A DNA stretch of 7,498 nucleotides, taken from positions 1 to 7,498 of the forward strand of contig JALSQA010000404.1 in the NCBI GenBank assembly GCA_026985685.1, in the 5' to 3' direction. The notes under the pieces are model-generated. The model saw only the letters and a list, made by a program, of their open reading frames with translations. It was not told the DNA's origin and made no database searches. Of the stretch, positions 1-5,571 are shown in pieces. The number at the start of each line of letters is the position of its first letter. Position 1 is the stretch's first letter. Source of the stretch: Campylobacterales bacterium. GTDB lineage: Bacteria > Campylobacterota > Campylobacteria > Campylobacterales > QNZT01. The position numbers and the translations under genes are program-made.

Positions 1-165
1 ATAAGCTTCATTAACAAGCTTGAACTTATCTTCAGCTTCTTTATCACCTGCATTTCTATCTGGATGATATTTGAGTGCCAATTTTCTATATGCTTTTTTA
101 ATCTCATTTCCATCGGCATCTCTACTTACTTCTAATAATTCATAATAATCTATCTGCGTTGCCAT
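1..165 (-). CDS. dnaJ: DnaJ co-chaperone, N-terminal J domain (3' part lies outside the window)
   Basis: This is the first 55 codons of DnaJ (Hsp40), which delivers unfolded substrates to DnaK and stimulates its ATPase in the cytoplasm. The translation opens with MATQIDYYELLEVSRDA and carries the HPD tripeptide at residues 34-36, in the context KYHPDRNAG. That loop is the invariant DnaK-activating element of J domains. The following acidic/basic helix (DKEAEDKFKLVNEAY) is helix III of the domain. The ATG at 165-163 is preceded by AAGGTG at a normal distance. The gene leaves the window in frame, so the Gly/Phe region, zinc fingers and C-terminal domains of a full DnaJ cannot be checked; a shorter J-domain protein such as CbpA is formally possible, but DnaJ is much likelier. 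It is divergent from the diguanylate cyclase gene. I saw no CIRCE-type operator upstream. Confidence 0.9.
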   Translation of the reverse strand, partial: MATQIDYYELLEVSRDADGNEIKKAYRKLALKYHPDRNAGDKEAEDKFKLVNEAY

Positions 166-243
166 GAAAACATACACCTTTTATTTAATTTTAATCTAGC
201 ATATTAGCCCAAATTAACTAAAAAATCCATATAAACATAGCTT

Positions 244-266
244 ACAAAGTATTTTGTGATAAAAAT
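244..266 (+). promoter_or_regulatory. Small inverted repeat with adjoining extended -10-like box between dnaJ and the cyclase gene
   Basis: ACAAA (244-248) and TTTGT (253-257) form a perfect 5-bp inverted repeat around a 4-base loop. It runs directly into GTGATAAAAAT (256-266), which could be read as an extended -10 (TG-A-TAAAAA) for the rightward cyclase gene. A related string occurs upstream of the small HTH gene, where ACAAA (2726-2730) is followed by GTGATAAAAT (2733-2742). A second -10 candidate for the cyclase gene is GATACT at 292-297. None has a good -35 box, so the assignment is tentative. Confidence 0.25.
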
Positions 267-355
267 CTATAAAAAAAATATTTATGATGACGATACTAGA
301 TCAAAGGCAAACTTGGCACTTATGGGGTGTTTTTAATTTGTCACAAGAAGAAACT

Positions 356-362
356 AGAAGGA
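356..362 (+). promoter_or_regulatory. Shine-Dalgarno sequence that decides the start of the cyclase gene
   Basis: AGAAGGA is the only good ribosome binding site near the 5' end of the cyclase gene. It abuts the ATG at 363-365 and sits 6 bases before an in-frame GTG at 369-371. It lies inside the longest possible reading frame, which begins with GTG at 327 and has no Shine-Dalgarno sequence of its own. The true start is therefore 363 or 369, not 327. Confidence 0.5.
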
Positions 363-1157
363 ATGACTGTGGATGTTACTACTCTCAAAATCATAACAGA
401 TGATACACTAAAAGCGATCCGAAAATATGATGTTGTTACACCTGATCTATTTAAAGATACATTTGTCACACAAGCTAAAAAGCGTAATGTTCCTATTGAT
501 TTAGATGAACTCTCTGATAAAACGGTAGAAAATACCTTGCATAAAATTTTTTCAATAGAAGAACAAACTAAAGAAAATACGCAAATATTACAGGAAAATC
601 TAAATCTTGCTACAACAGCTATCAAAGAACAAGATGAAAAACTGCTTGATATAGTACAAAGTCAAATGCAAGAATTAACTAAAAAAATATCACACCTTGA
701 AGAACAAGTATATCTTGATGAACTAACCAAAGCATACAATAGAAAATGGCTTTTTGAAAAAGTATTGCTAGATGAAAAATTTAAAAATGACGGTACAATC
801 ATATTTATAGATGTTGACAAATTTAAGACAATAAACGATACCTATGGACATATCACAGGAGATAAAATTCTTGCTTTGATCACCAAGATCTCTAAAAGTA
901 TTGAAAATGCAAATACTATTCGTTATGGTGGCGATGAGTTTATTGTTATTGCCAATAATGCAAATAAAGAAGAGTACTTAAAAACTATGGAACAATTGAG
1001 TAATAACCTTTCCAAAAAACTATTTAAAATACAAGACAAAACATTTCATGTTGGTATCTCTTATGGTGTTGTAGAGTTTAAAAAAGGTGACTCTTTTCAA
1101 GAAATTTTAGAGATGGTAGATGAACTAATGTATACGCACAAAAAAGCAAAAGCTTAA
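363..1157 (+). CDS. Soluble diguanylate cyclase (GGDEF domain) with helical N-terminal region
   Basis: The gene encodes a 264-residue protein predicted to make cyclic di-GMP from two GTP. Residues 1-60 are a small region of unknown function (ITDDTLKAIRKYDVVTPDLF at 11-30), followed by a probable coiled coil at about 65-117. The GGDEF domain follows: LDELTKAYNR at 118-127, the metal-binding IDVDKFKTINDTYGH at 149-163, and RYGGDEF at 187-193, with intact catalytic residues. The usual RxxD product-inhibition site before the signature is absent (the aligned residues are IENA), so inhibition through that site is not expected. There is no signal peptide or membrane segment, so it should be cytosolic, with dimerisation perhaps set by the coiled coil. 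Start choice rests on AGAAGGA at 356-362; GTG at 369 is an alternative and the longer frame from GTG at 327 is unlikely. The gene is divergent from dnaJ and convergent with ribF, and its stop overlaps that of ribF. Confidence 0.85.
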   Translation: MTVDVTTLKIITDDTLKAIRKYDVVTPDLFKDTFVTQAKKRNVPIDLDELSDKTVENTLHKIFSIEEQTKENTQILQENLNLATTAIKEQDEKLLDIVQSQMQELTKKISHLEEQVYLDELTKAYNRKWLFEKVLLDEKFKNDGTIIFIDVDKFKTINDTYGHITGDKILALITKISKSIENANTIRYGGDEFIVIANNANKEEYLKTMEQLSNNLSKKLFKIQDKTFHVGISYGVVEFKKGDSFQEILEMVDELMYTHKKAKA

Positions 1158-1173
1158 TGAAAAAAAGCTTTTG
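1140..1173 (-). terminator. Rho-independent terminator of the tlyA-ribF operon, overlapping both convergent gene ends
   Basis: CAAAAGCTT (1147-1155) and AAGCTTTTG (1165-1173) form a perfect 9-bp inverted repeat with a 9-base loop. Read on the minus strand, the stem is followed after one C by six T (1145-1140), the usual intrinsic terminator layout. On the plus strand the T run lies only inside the stem, so termination of the cyclase transcript there would be weaker. The stop codons of ribF (1156-1154) and of the cyclase gene (1155-1157) lie at the edge of the stem. The stem has only three G:C pairs, so its strength is uncertain. Confidence 0.55.
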
Positions 1174-1987
1174 TCTGTGCAATATCTTTAGAAATCTGTT
1201 TTTTCAATAACTCCAGAGTATCAAACTTTCTGTTTTCTCTGATAAAATCATAAAAAGCTATATCTATATTTTTTACATTATCAAATTTTTGCTTATCTAA
1301 TATATGCGTTTCAACTGAAAATTCGCCATCAGTACTAACCCTCTTTCCTATAAAAGAGACAGAAGGAAACCATGTTTGGTCTATTTTAGTTTTAGTAACA
1401 TAAACACCCTCTTTAGGCAATAAAAATCTTCCCGTTTGGATATTAAAAGTAGCAAACAACTCTTTTTTACCAAGCCCTTGACCAGAGATAACTTCTCCAG
1501 ATACTTCATAAGGTCGTCCTAAAAGTTTATTTGCTTTACTAATTTGCCCACGATAGAGCATCTCTTTGATCTCTTTGGAGTGAATTGATATACCATCTAT
1601 AGATTGTTCCTCAATCACAATAATTTCACCATCATAAAGCTCTTTTAATAATTTTGCATCACCTTGTCGATGCTTACCAAAACGAAAATCATACCCTATT
1701 ATAACCTTTTGAACACAGGGAAACTCTTTTTTTAAAAATGTGATAAATTCAACAGCTGTATCGTTTTTGATAGCATCAAAATCCAAAAATATACAAGGAA
1801 ATGTACTATATTTGCAACGTACTAAATCAGGAGTTAATGCAAAGGGTGCTTTTTTTTCAATTACTATCAAAGCACCTAAAGGAGATAAATGCGATAAAAG
1901 GTACTGATGAGCTATATGTAAACCATCAAATCCCCCAATAGCAATAGAATCTATTTTATCTTTTTGTATAGTGGTAGAAAATTTCAA
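1154..1987 (-). CDS. ribF: Bifunctional riboflavin kinase / FAD synthetase
   Basis: RibF phosphorylates riboflavin to FMN and adenylylates FMN to FAD in the cytoplasm. The N-terminal FAD-synthetase half shows the nucleotidyltransferase motif AIGGFDGLHIAHQ (residues 16-28) and IGYDFRFGKHRQGD (97-110). The ISIHSKEIKEML stretch (133-144) stands in for the usual SSTxIR motif. The C-terminal flavokinase half starts at LGRPYEVSGEVISGQGLGKK (156-175). It reads FATFN where most family members have PTAN, so the Thr and Asn of that motif are kept and the Pro is lost. It ends with FSVETHILD, which holds the likely catalytic Glu. I chose the TTG at 1987 because it is preceded by GAGG with a 6-base spacer and places the protein start close to the first motif, giving 277 residues. 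A GTG at 2029 would add 14 residues and overlap tlyA by 74 bases. Second gene of the tlyA-ribF operon. Confidence 0.92.
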   Translation of the reverse strand: MKFSTTIQKDKIDSIAIGGFDGLHIAHQYLLSHLSPLGALIVIEKKAPFALTPDLVRCKYSTFPCIFLDFDAIKNDTAVEFITFLKKEFPCVQKVIIGYDFRFGKHRQGDAKLLKELYDGEIIVIEEQSIDGISIHSKEIKEMLYRGQISKANKLLGRPYEVSGEVISGQGLGKKELFATFNIQTGRFLLPKEGVYVTKTKIDQTWFPSVSFIGKRVSTDGEFSVETHILDKQKFDNVKNIDIAFYDFIRENRKFDTLELLKKQISKDIAQTKAFFH

Positions 1988-2672
1988 GATTCCCCTCTTT
2001 TCCTTCAACTTTTGATGGTCGTTTATCACAAAGTTTCCATCCTATACTTTGACAAAGTGCTTCAAATTTAGTTTGTGCTAATTTTATAGCAGTTTGATTT
2101 TTTACAACACCCTTTTTAGTACGTCTAACTTCACGTCCCACTTCAAACTGAGGTTTAAAGAGTATAACGATATCCAAAGAGGCCAATCTATCTATATCTT
2201 TGATAATATACTCTATACCCACAAAAGAGACATCACAGGTAACTATATCAAATCGTTTTTGTGTTTGATATGATCGAATATCCGTCTCTTCTACACTTTC
2301 TACTCGTATATCATTACGAAGACTCTCATCTAGTTGATCACGCCCTACATCAACACCAACAACACTTTTTGCTCCATACTCTAACAAAACTTGAACAAAA
2401 CCACCTGTACTACTTCCTATATCCAGACAACTCTTGTTTTTTATATCCAAAGGATATTCCAAAAGCCACTCTTTTAGTTTATCTCCTGCACGTCCGACAT
2501 ATATACACTCTTTCAATATATCAATTTTATTAGCTTCATTCTTATTTATATTAAAGGATGCTTTAGTTATTATATTACTGTTTACTAATACTTTTTTATT
2601 CAGGATAAGTTCTTTAGCTTTATTCCTACTGTTAGTATAACCGTTGTTGTACAGATAAGTATCTAATCTCAT
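1956..2672 (-). CDS. tlyA: TlyA-family rRNA 2'-O-ribose methyltransferase (S4 + FtsJ-like domains)
   Basis: The 238-residue protein is a TlyA-type methyltransferase that 2'-O-methylates cytidine in rRNA using SAM. Residues 1-55 form an S4 RNA-binding domain (MRLDTYLYNNGYTNSRNKAK). The methyltransferase domain has the SAM loop LDIGSSTGGF (83-92). The probable K-D-K-E catalytic set is K65 (GRAGDKL), D147 (CDVSF), K173 (FKPQFE) and E223 (KVEGKEGN). From the literature, short TlyA proteins such as that of Campylobacter modify only 23S C1920, while longer mycobacterial ones also modify 16S C1409. At 238 residues this one fits the short type, which is inference from length. Many databases call the family hemolysin; nothing here supports a toxin role. 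ATG at 2672 is about 20 bases from the predicted transcription start, and its ribosome binding site is weak. It leads the operon with ribF. Confidence 0.93.
   Translation of the reverse strand: MRLDTYLYNNGYTNSRNKAKELILNKKVLVNSNIITKASFNINKNEANKIDILKECIYVGRAGDKLKEWLLEYPLDIKNKSCLDIGSSTGGFVQVLLEYGAKSVVGVDVGRDQLDESLRNDIRVESVEETDIRSYQTQKRFDIVTCDVSFVGIEYIIKDIDRLASLDIVILFKPQFEVGREVRRTKKGVVKNQTAIKLAQTKFEALCQSIGWKLCDKRPSKVEGKEGNLEIFYHYTKR
1991..1997 (-). promoter_or_regulatory. Shine-Dalgarno sequence supporting the TTG start of ribF
   Basis: On the minus strand GAGGGGA lies just ahead of the TTG at 1987-1985, with 6 bases between GAGG and the start codon. It is inside the last codons of tlyA, where it encodes part of the Glu-Gly-Lys-Glu-Gly-Asn segment of that protein. 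It is the best ribosome binding site near the start of ribF and is the reason for preferring TTG over the GTG at 2029. Confidence 0.5.
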
Positions 2673-2699
2673 GTTCTTTACATTCTATAGTTTTTCGAT

Positions 2700-2729
2700 A
2701 TTTTAGCATAAATATATCATATGTAACAA
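2700..2729 (-). promoter_or_regulatory. Sigma70-type extended -10 promoter for tlyA-ribF
   Basis: On the minus strand TGC-TAAAAT (2708-2700) is an extended -10 element, with a poor -35 candidate TTGTTA (2729-2724) 18 bases upstream of it. Transcription would begin near 2693 and leave a leader of about 20 bases before the tlyA ATG. The pattern fits Campylobacterota promoters, in which the -10 dominates. Confidence 0.5.
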
Positions 2730-2733
2730 ATCG

Positions 2734-2742
2734 TGATAAAAT
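2734..2742 (+). promoter_or_regulatory. Alternative extended -10 box for the small HTH gene
   Basis: TG-A-TAAAAT on the plus strand matches an extended -10 and lies next to the divergent tlyA promoter. It would give a leader of about 105 bases before the HTH gene, so it is less attractive than the TTGAAA/TATAAC pair at 2806-2833. TATACT at 2774-2779 is a further candidate. Confidence 0.25.
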
Positions 2743-2805
2743 ACAGCATATAAAGTAAAATATCACTGAAATTTATACTATTTATCCAAAAACGCTAAAT
2801 AAATT

Positions 2806-2833
2806 TTGAAAGATTACGATCTAGGAGTATAAC
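2806..2833 (+). promoter_or_regulatory. Sigma70-type promoter for the small HTH gene
   Basis: TTGAAA (2806-2811) and TATAAC (2828-2833) are separated by 16 bases, close to the sigma70 consensus in both boxes and in spacing. Transcription would begin near 2840, some 15 bases before the ATG at 2855, just leaving room for the AGGA ribosome binding site at 2845-2848. An AGGAG string at 2823-2827 falls in the spacer and serves no reading frame. Confidence 0.55.
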
Positions 2834-2854
2834 AAATAAAACATAGGACTAAAT

Positions 2855-3052
2855 ATGAAAGTTTCAAATAAAGAAATTGCAGCGTCAATTAACAAAACTC
2901 CATCCGCGATCTCATACCTGAAGAAAAACAATTACGAAGAGTATCAGATCTTAAAACTAGGTGTGCTTTGCAAGAAATTAAACCTTGACAATGAAGACCT
3001 TTTAGCAATGTATACGCTTAAACAAATTGAGCTAAAAAGGATTGCTTCATAA
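2855..3052 (+). CDS. Small helix-turn-helix protein, function unknown
   Basis: This 65-residue protein looks like a compact DNA-binding domain of the Cro/phage-repressor type. The stretch VSNKEIAASINKTPSAISYL (residues 3-22) has helix-turn-helix form: a first helix (NKEIAASI), a turn, then a recognition helix beginning at TPSAISYLKK. The rest (about 28-62) is two or three further helices with no added effector or dimerisation domain. The ATG is well supported by AGGA at 2845-2848 with a 6-base spacer, and a promoter pair lies directly upstream. It is divergent from tlyA and stops one base short of the convergent truA, so it is a single-gene unit. The codon and base use resemble the neighbours, giving no sign of recent transfer. 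I recognise the fold type but not a named family; a general core regulator or an old phage-derived repressor are both possible. Confidence 0.75.
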   Translation: MKVSNKEIAASINKTPSAISYLKKNNYEEYQILKLGVLCKKLNLDNEDLLAMYTLKQIELKRIAS

Positions 3053-3066
3053 ACTAGCTGTTTTTT
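3030..3066 (+). terminator. Weak candidate terminator after the small HTH gene
   Basis: AGCTA (3030-3034) can pair with TAGCT (3055-3059), followed by G and six T (3061-3066). The arms are short and the 20-base loop is long, so this is a marginal hairpin. It overlaps the end of the HTH gene and the last codons of truA. Confidence 0.2.
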
Positions 3067-3800
3067 GGTATCCCGCAATACCAGATTCTACTAAGATATA
3101 AACCATTTGGATCAACTAAATCACTAACATGACGATGTTTGAGATTTAGTTGATCTTTCAAATTTTCTACACTAAACTTATCTCTGCCAACATGAAGTAA
3201 AAAAGCTACCATCATTCGTATTTGAGAACGTACAAATCCATTGGCTTGAAATGAAAAAATATAAAAATCTTTATGTTTATAAAACTTTGCCTGATATATC
3301 TCTCTGATTGCATTATCTACATCACTATCTGATTTCATAAAAAAACTAAAATCATGCCTACCTTCAAATAGACAAATAGCATTGGAAATTTTGTCAGGAT
3401 CAAAAGGTTTTGTATACAATACATAAGAGCTTAGAAAAACATTTGGTTTTTCCATAGAGACGATATAACGATAAGATCTTTTTTTTGCACTATATCTAGC
3501 ATGAAAATTATCATCAACTCTTTGAATATTTTCGATATATATATGAGGAAGTGCTTTATAATTTATATATCTTTTTAATTTTTCTAAATCAAGCCAAAAC
3601 GAAGGTAAATCAAGACTAAGTACTTGCCTAAGTGCATGAACACCCTTATCTGTACGTCCACTGACATCTGCTTTTGTATCAATACCAAGAGAATGAAAAA
3701 TCTCATACAATGTATTCATGACTGTTTTAACACCACTATTTTGTGCCTGTATCCCAAAAAAATGACTGCCATCATAACTAAAAGTCATCATTACACGCAT
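3054..3800 (-). CDS. truA: tRNA pseudouridine(38-40) synthase TruA
   Basis: TruA converts uridines 38-40 in the anticodon arm of many tRNAs to pseudouridine. The 248-residue product has the family start MRVMMTFSYDGSHFFGIQAQ. The catalytic motif SGRTDKGVHA (48-57) holds the nucleophile Asp51. Further signatures are NFHARYSAKKRSYRY (98-112), the ANGFVRSQIRMMV segment (187-199) with its RNA-binding arginines, and a C-terminal DPNGLYLSRIWY (230-241). Length is normal for the family. The ATG at 3800 is preferred over a TTG one codon earlier at 3803, since AAAGGG (3811-3806) is 5 bases from the ATG. That binding site overlaps the stop codon of the upstream permease gene, and the gap between the two genes is 9 bases. 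It is the last gene of the six-gene leftward operon and converges on the small HTH gene with a 1-base gap. Confidence 0.95.
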   Translation of the reverse strand: MRVMMTFSYDGSHFFGIQAQNSGVKTVMNTLYEIFHSLGIDTKADVSGRTDKGVHALRQVLSLDLPSFWLDLEKLKRYINYKALPHIYIENIQRVDDNFHARYSAKKRSYRYIVSMEKPNVFLSSYVLYTKPFDPDKISNAICLFEGRHDFSFFMKSDSDVDNAIREIYQAKFYKHKDFYIFSFQANGFVRSQIRMMVAFLLHVGRDKFSVENLKDQLNLKHRHVSDLVDPNGLYLSRIWYCGIPKNS

Positions 3801-3809
3801 CAATGCCCT

Positions 3810-4832
3810 TTAAAACCGTTCTAATACACGTTTTTTAAATACAATCATGCCTACAATACTAAAAAATACAAAGATTCCAATCGTACCATAAAAAGGAAAT
3901 TTATGAGCTAATTTATAAATCGCTACATAATAGAGTAAAACAACTATCATGGTATTTAGATAAACATTTGGTTTTTGATGACGCATATGTGCGATACCAA
4001 AAGATAAAGCATACAAAAATGTAGCCAAAGGAAAAAGACCAATTAAAATTGAAAAAGCTAATTGAGTAGCACGTTTAGGGTCACTTTTCGCTTTTTCCCA
4101 ATAATCAATGATCTCACTGGATGTAAGCTGGTGCATCTTAGGATTATAACTCATTTTGAGTTTTGCATAATCAACCTGTGTCAATTTTTCTTTTGATAAC
4201 GAAAAAACTTTTCCATCATAAAGTCTAAAATTAACCAAAGCATCTTTGCGATCAAGTTTAGCTTCTTTAGCTAAAATGAACTTATCCTCTTTACCATCCA
4301 CTCCTCTTTGATACAAAACGATATTGTTATAAACATTTTTGGTATTACTCTGGACAAATACATGCCAGTTTGCAAACTTTTGTCCAAATTCACTCTCTTT
4401 AAAATTAAGTTTAGCTTCCATCTTTTTAAGAGCAATAAAATTAGAACTTAGTTGTTTAGAAAGAGGCATGAAGAAAATAACATTTAGCAATAAAAAAATT
4501 GATGCAATGATCGAAAGTCCCAAAAAAAGACGTGCAATTTTTGCAGGATTCATAGAAAGTGCAAAAAGGACAATCATCTCATTATCTTTAGAAAGAGAAA
4601 AAACAGTCATAGCAATAGCGATGAAAAAAGTGATGGGAAATGTATAACTGATGATTTCAGGAATAGCATATAAAAAGATTTCACTCAAATCCCAAAAATT
4701 AACACTAATAAGTGCAGTCAATCTCGATAAAGTGATAAAAAATATCACAGATACCAGGAAAAACAGAGTAAAAAAGAGTGATGAAAAAAGTGGAAAAAAG
4801 TTTGATAAAATATACCGACTGACTCTATCCAT
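3810..4832 (-). CDS. LptF/LptG (YjgP/YjgQ) family lipopolysaccharide export permease
   Basis: The 340-residue membrane protein matches the LptF/LptG family, the inner-membrane half of the LptB2FGC ABC transporter that pulls lipopolysaccharide out of the membrane toward the outer membrane. Six hydrophobic segments are visible at about 12-34, 60-80, 103-123, 258-280, 290-308 and 314-332. The first three and last three are split by a hydrophilic periplasmic region (about 125-250), where the family has a beta-jellyroll. Between TM2 and TM3, SLSKDNEMIVLFALSMNPAK (79-98) fits the family's cytoplasmic coupling helix, which contacts the LptB ATPase. I cannot say from this sequence whether it acts as LptF or LptG; the partner gene and LptB are not in the window. 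Its ATG overlaps the pilD stop by 8 bases and has no clear ribosome binding site, so translation is probably coupled to pilD. Confidence 0.88.
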   Translation of the reverse strand: MDRVSRYILSNFFPLFSSLFFTLFFLVSVIFFITLSRLTALISVNFWDLSEIFLYAIPEIISYTFPITFFIAIAMTVFSLSKDNEMIVLFALSMNPAKIARLFLGLSIIASIFLLLNVIFFMPLSKQLSSNFIALKKMEAKLNFKESEFGQKFANWHVFVQSNTKNVYNNIVLYQRGVDGKEDKFILAKEAKLDRKDALVNFRLYDGKVFSLSKEKLTQVDYAKLKMSYNPKMHQLTSSEIIDYWEKAKSDPKRATQLAFSILIGLFPLATFLYALSFGIAHMRHQKPNVYLNTMIVVLLYYVAIYKLAHKFPFYGTIGIFVFFSIVGMIVFKKRVLERF

Positions 4833-5571
4833 AAAGATTTATCAACACTCCATTAAAAAAATCATCTGCCATATAAACGATAAAAAGAGCCAATGCCAAA
4901 AATGGGATAAATGGTACTTCATAATCTTTTTCTCGTATAAATATAAAAACAGGCAATGCAATAATAGCAGACAAAAAGATAGCAACCGCACCAAGTTTCA
5001 ATCCTACCATCGCACCAATAGTCGCAGCGATCATGATATCTGCCTCTCCTAATGCCTCTTTTTTAGCAAAATAAGAGACATAAAAACGAAGTAGTGAAAA
5101 TCCACCAGCGAACAAAAGAGCATTTATCAAATTTCCAAGGATTAAATTGGATGAAAAAATAGCTAAAGTCAATGCAGATAAATTTAAACTATCAGGTACA
5201 GCTTTATATCGTAAATCTATCACCGATAATCCAAGTAAAAGTGCAAAAACTAACCCAACGATAATAGCATAAGTGATATTTCCAACTTTCCAATACGCTA
5301 AAGCAAAAATAACAGCTGTTATTATCTCGATTAAGGGATATTGTTTTGATATAGGTGTTTTACAAAAATAGCATTTACCGCCAAGTAGAAGCCATGAAAG
5401 TACAGGTATATTATGCCACCATTTAAGTTTATGATTACATTTTGGACAATGCGAACCAGGAAAAACTATACTCTCCTCTTTTGGTATACGCAAGATCAAT
5501 ACATTTAAAAAAGAGCCAAATAATAACCCAAACAACGTGATAATACCACCTTCTAAAAGAGTTTGACTCAT
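4825..5571 (-). CDS. pilD: Type IV prepilin peptidase / N-methyltransferase (A24 family)
   Basis: This 248-residue inner-membrane aspartic protease should cleave leader peptides of type IV prepilins or pseudopilins and N-methylate the new N-terminus. The N-terminal cytoplasmic part is complete, with SFLNVLILRIP (20-30) and two CxxC pairs (C42/C45 and C67/C70) that bind zinc in methylating members. The LIEIITA segment follows. The peptidase aspartates are present: D119 in VIDLRYKAVPD (117-127) and D178 in GEADIMIAATIGAMVGL (175-191), the latter being the GxxD-type motif. About seven or eight hydrophobic segments are visible. GGAGG at 5582-5578 lies 6 bases before the ATG and inside the uppS end, and ATG and the uppS stop share an ATGA. 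No pilin or secretion gene is nearby, so the substrates are encoded elsewhere; type IV pili, a type II system or a DNA-uptake apparatus are all possible. Confidence 0.93.
   Translation of the reverse strand: MSQTLLEGGIITLFGLLFGSFLNVLILRIPKEESIVFPGSHCPKCNHKLKWWHNIPVLSWLLLGGKCYFCKTPISKQYPLIEIITAVIFALAYWKVGNITYAIIVGLVFALLLGLSVIDLRYKAVPDSLNLSALTLAIFSSNLILGNLINALLFAGGFSLLRFYVSYFAKKEALGEADIMIAATIGAMVGLKLGAVAIFLSAIIALPVFIFIREKDYEVPFIPFLALALFIVYMADDFFNGVLINLYG

Noticed and set aside
166..326. A heat-shock operator (CIRCE inverted repeat) upstream of dnaJ
   Set aside because: I found no TTAGCACTC-N9-GAGTGCTAA-like repeat in the intergenic region.
313..330. A sigma54-like promoter (TTGGCAC then GGGTG) before the cyclase gene
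   Set aside because: The -24 half is good, but the -12 half reads GGGT where TTGC is expected, so the essential GC is lacking. The site is also only about 35 bases before the start codon.
327..362. N-terminal extension of the cyclase from GTG at 327
   Set aside because: No ribosome binding site precedes it, the added residues are not typical of the family, and a good site lies within the extension.
1956..2672. Reading TlyA as a haemolysin or virulence toxin
   Set aside because: The S4 and FtsJ-like methyltransferase domains with SAM loop and catalytic residues point to rRNA methylation; the haemolysin name is historical.
2823..2827. AGGAG as a ribosome binding site for an extra small gene before the HTH gene
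   Set aside because: No ATG, GTG or TTG follows at a usable distance. The string lies in the spacer of the TTGAAA/TATAAC promoter and the HTH gene has its own AGGA.
4339..5052. Rightward open frames opposite the permease and pilD genes (102 and 133 codons)
   Set aside because: They mirror strong leftward genes, lack recognisable motifs and have the skewed composition of antisense shadows.
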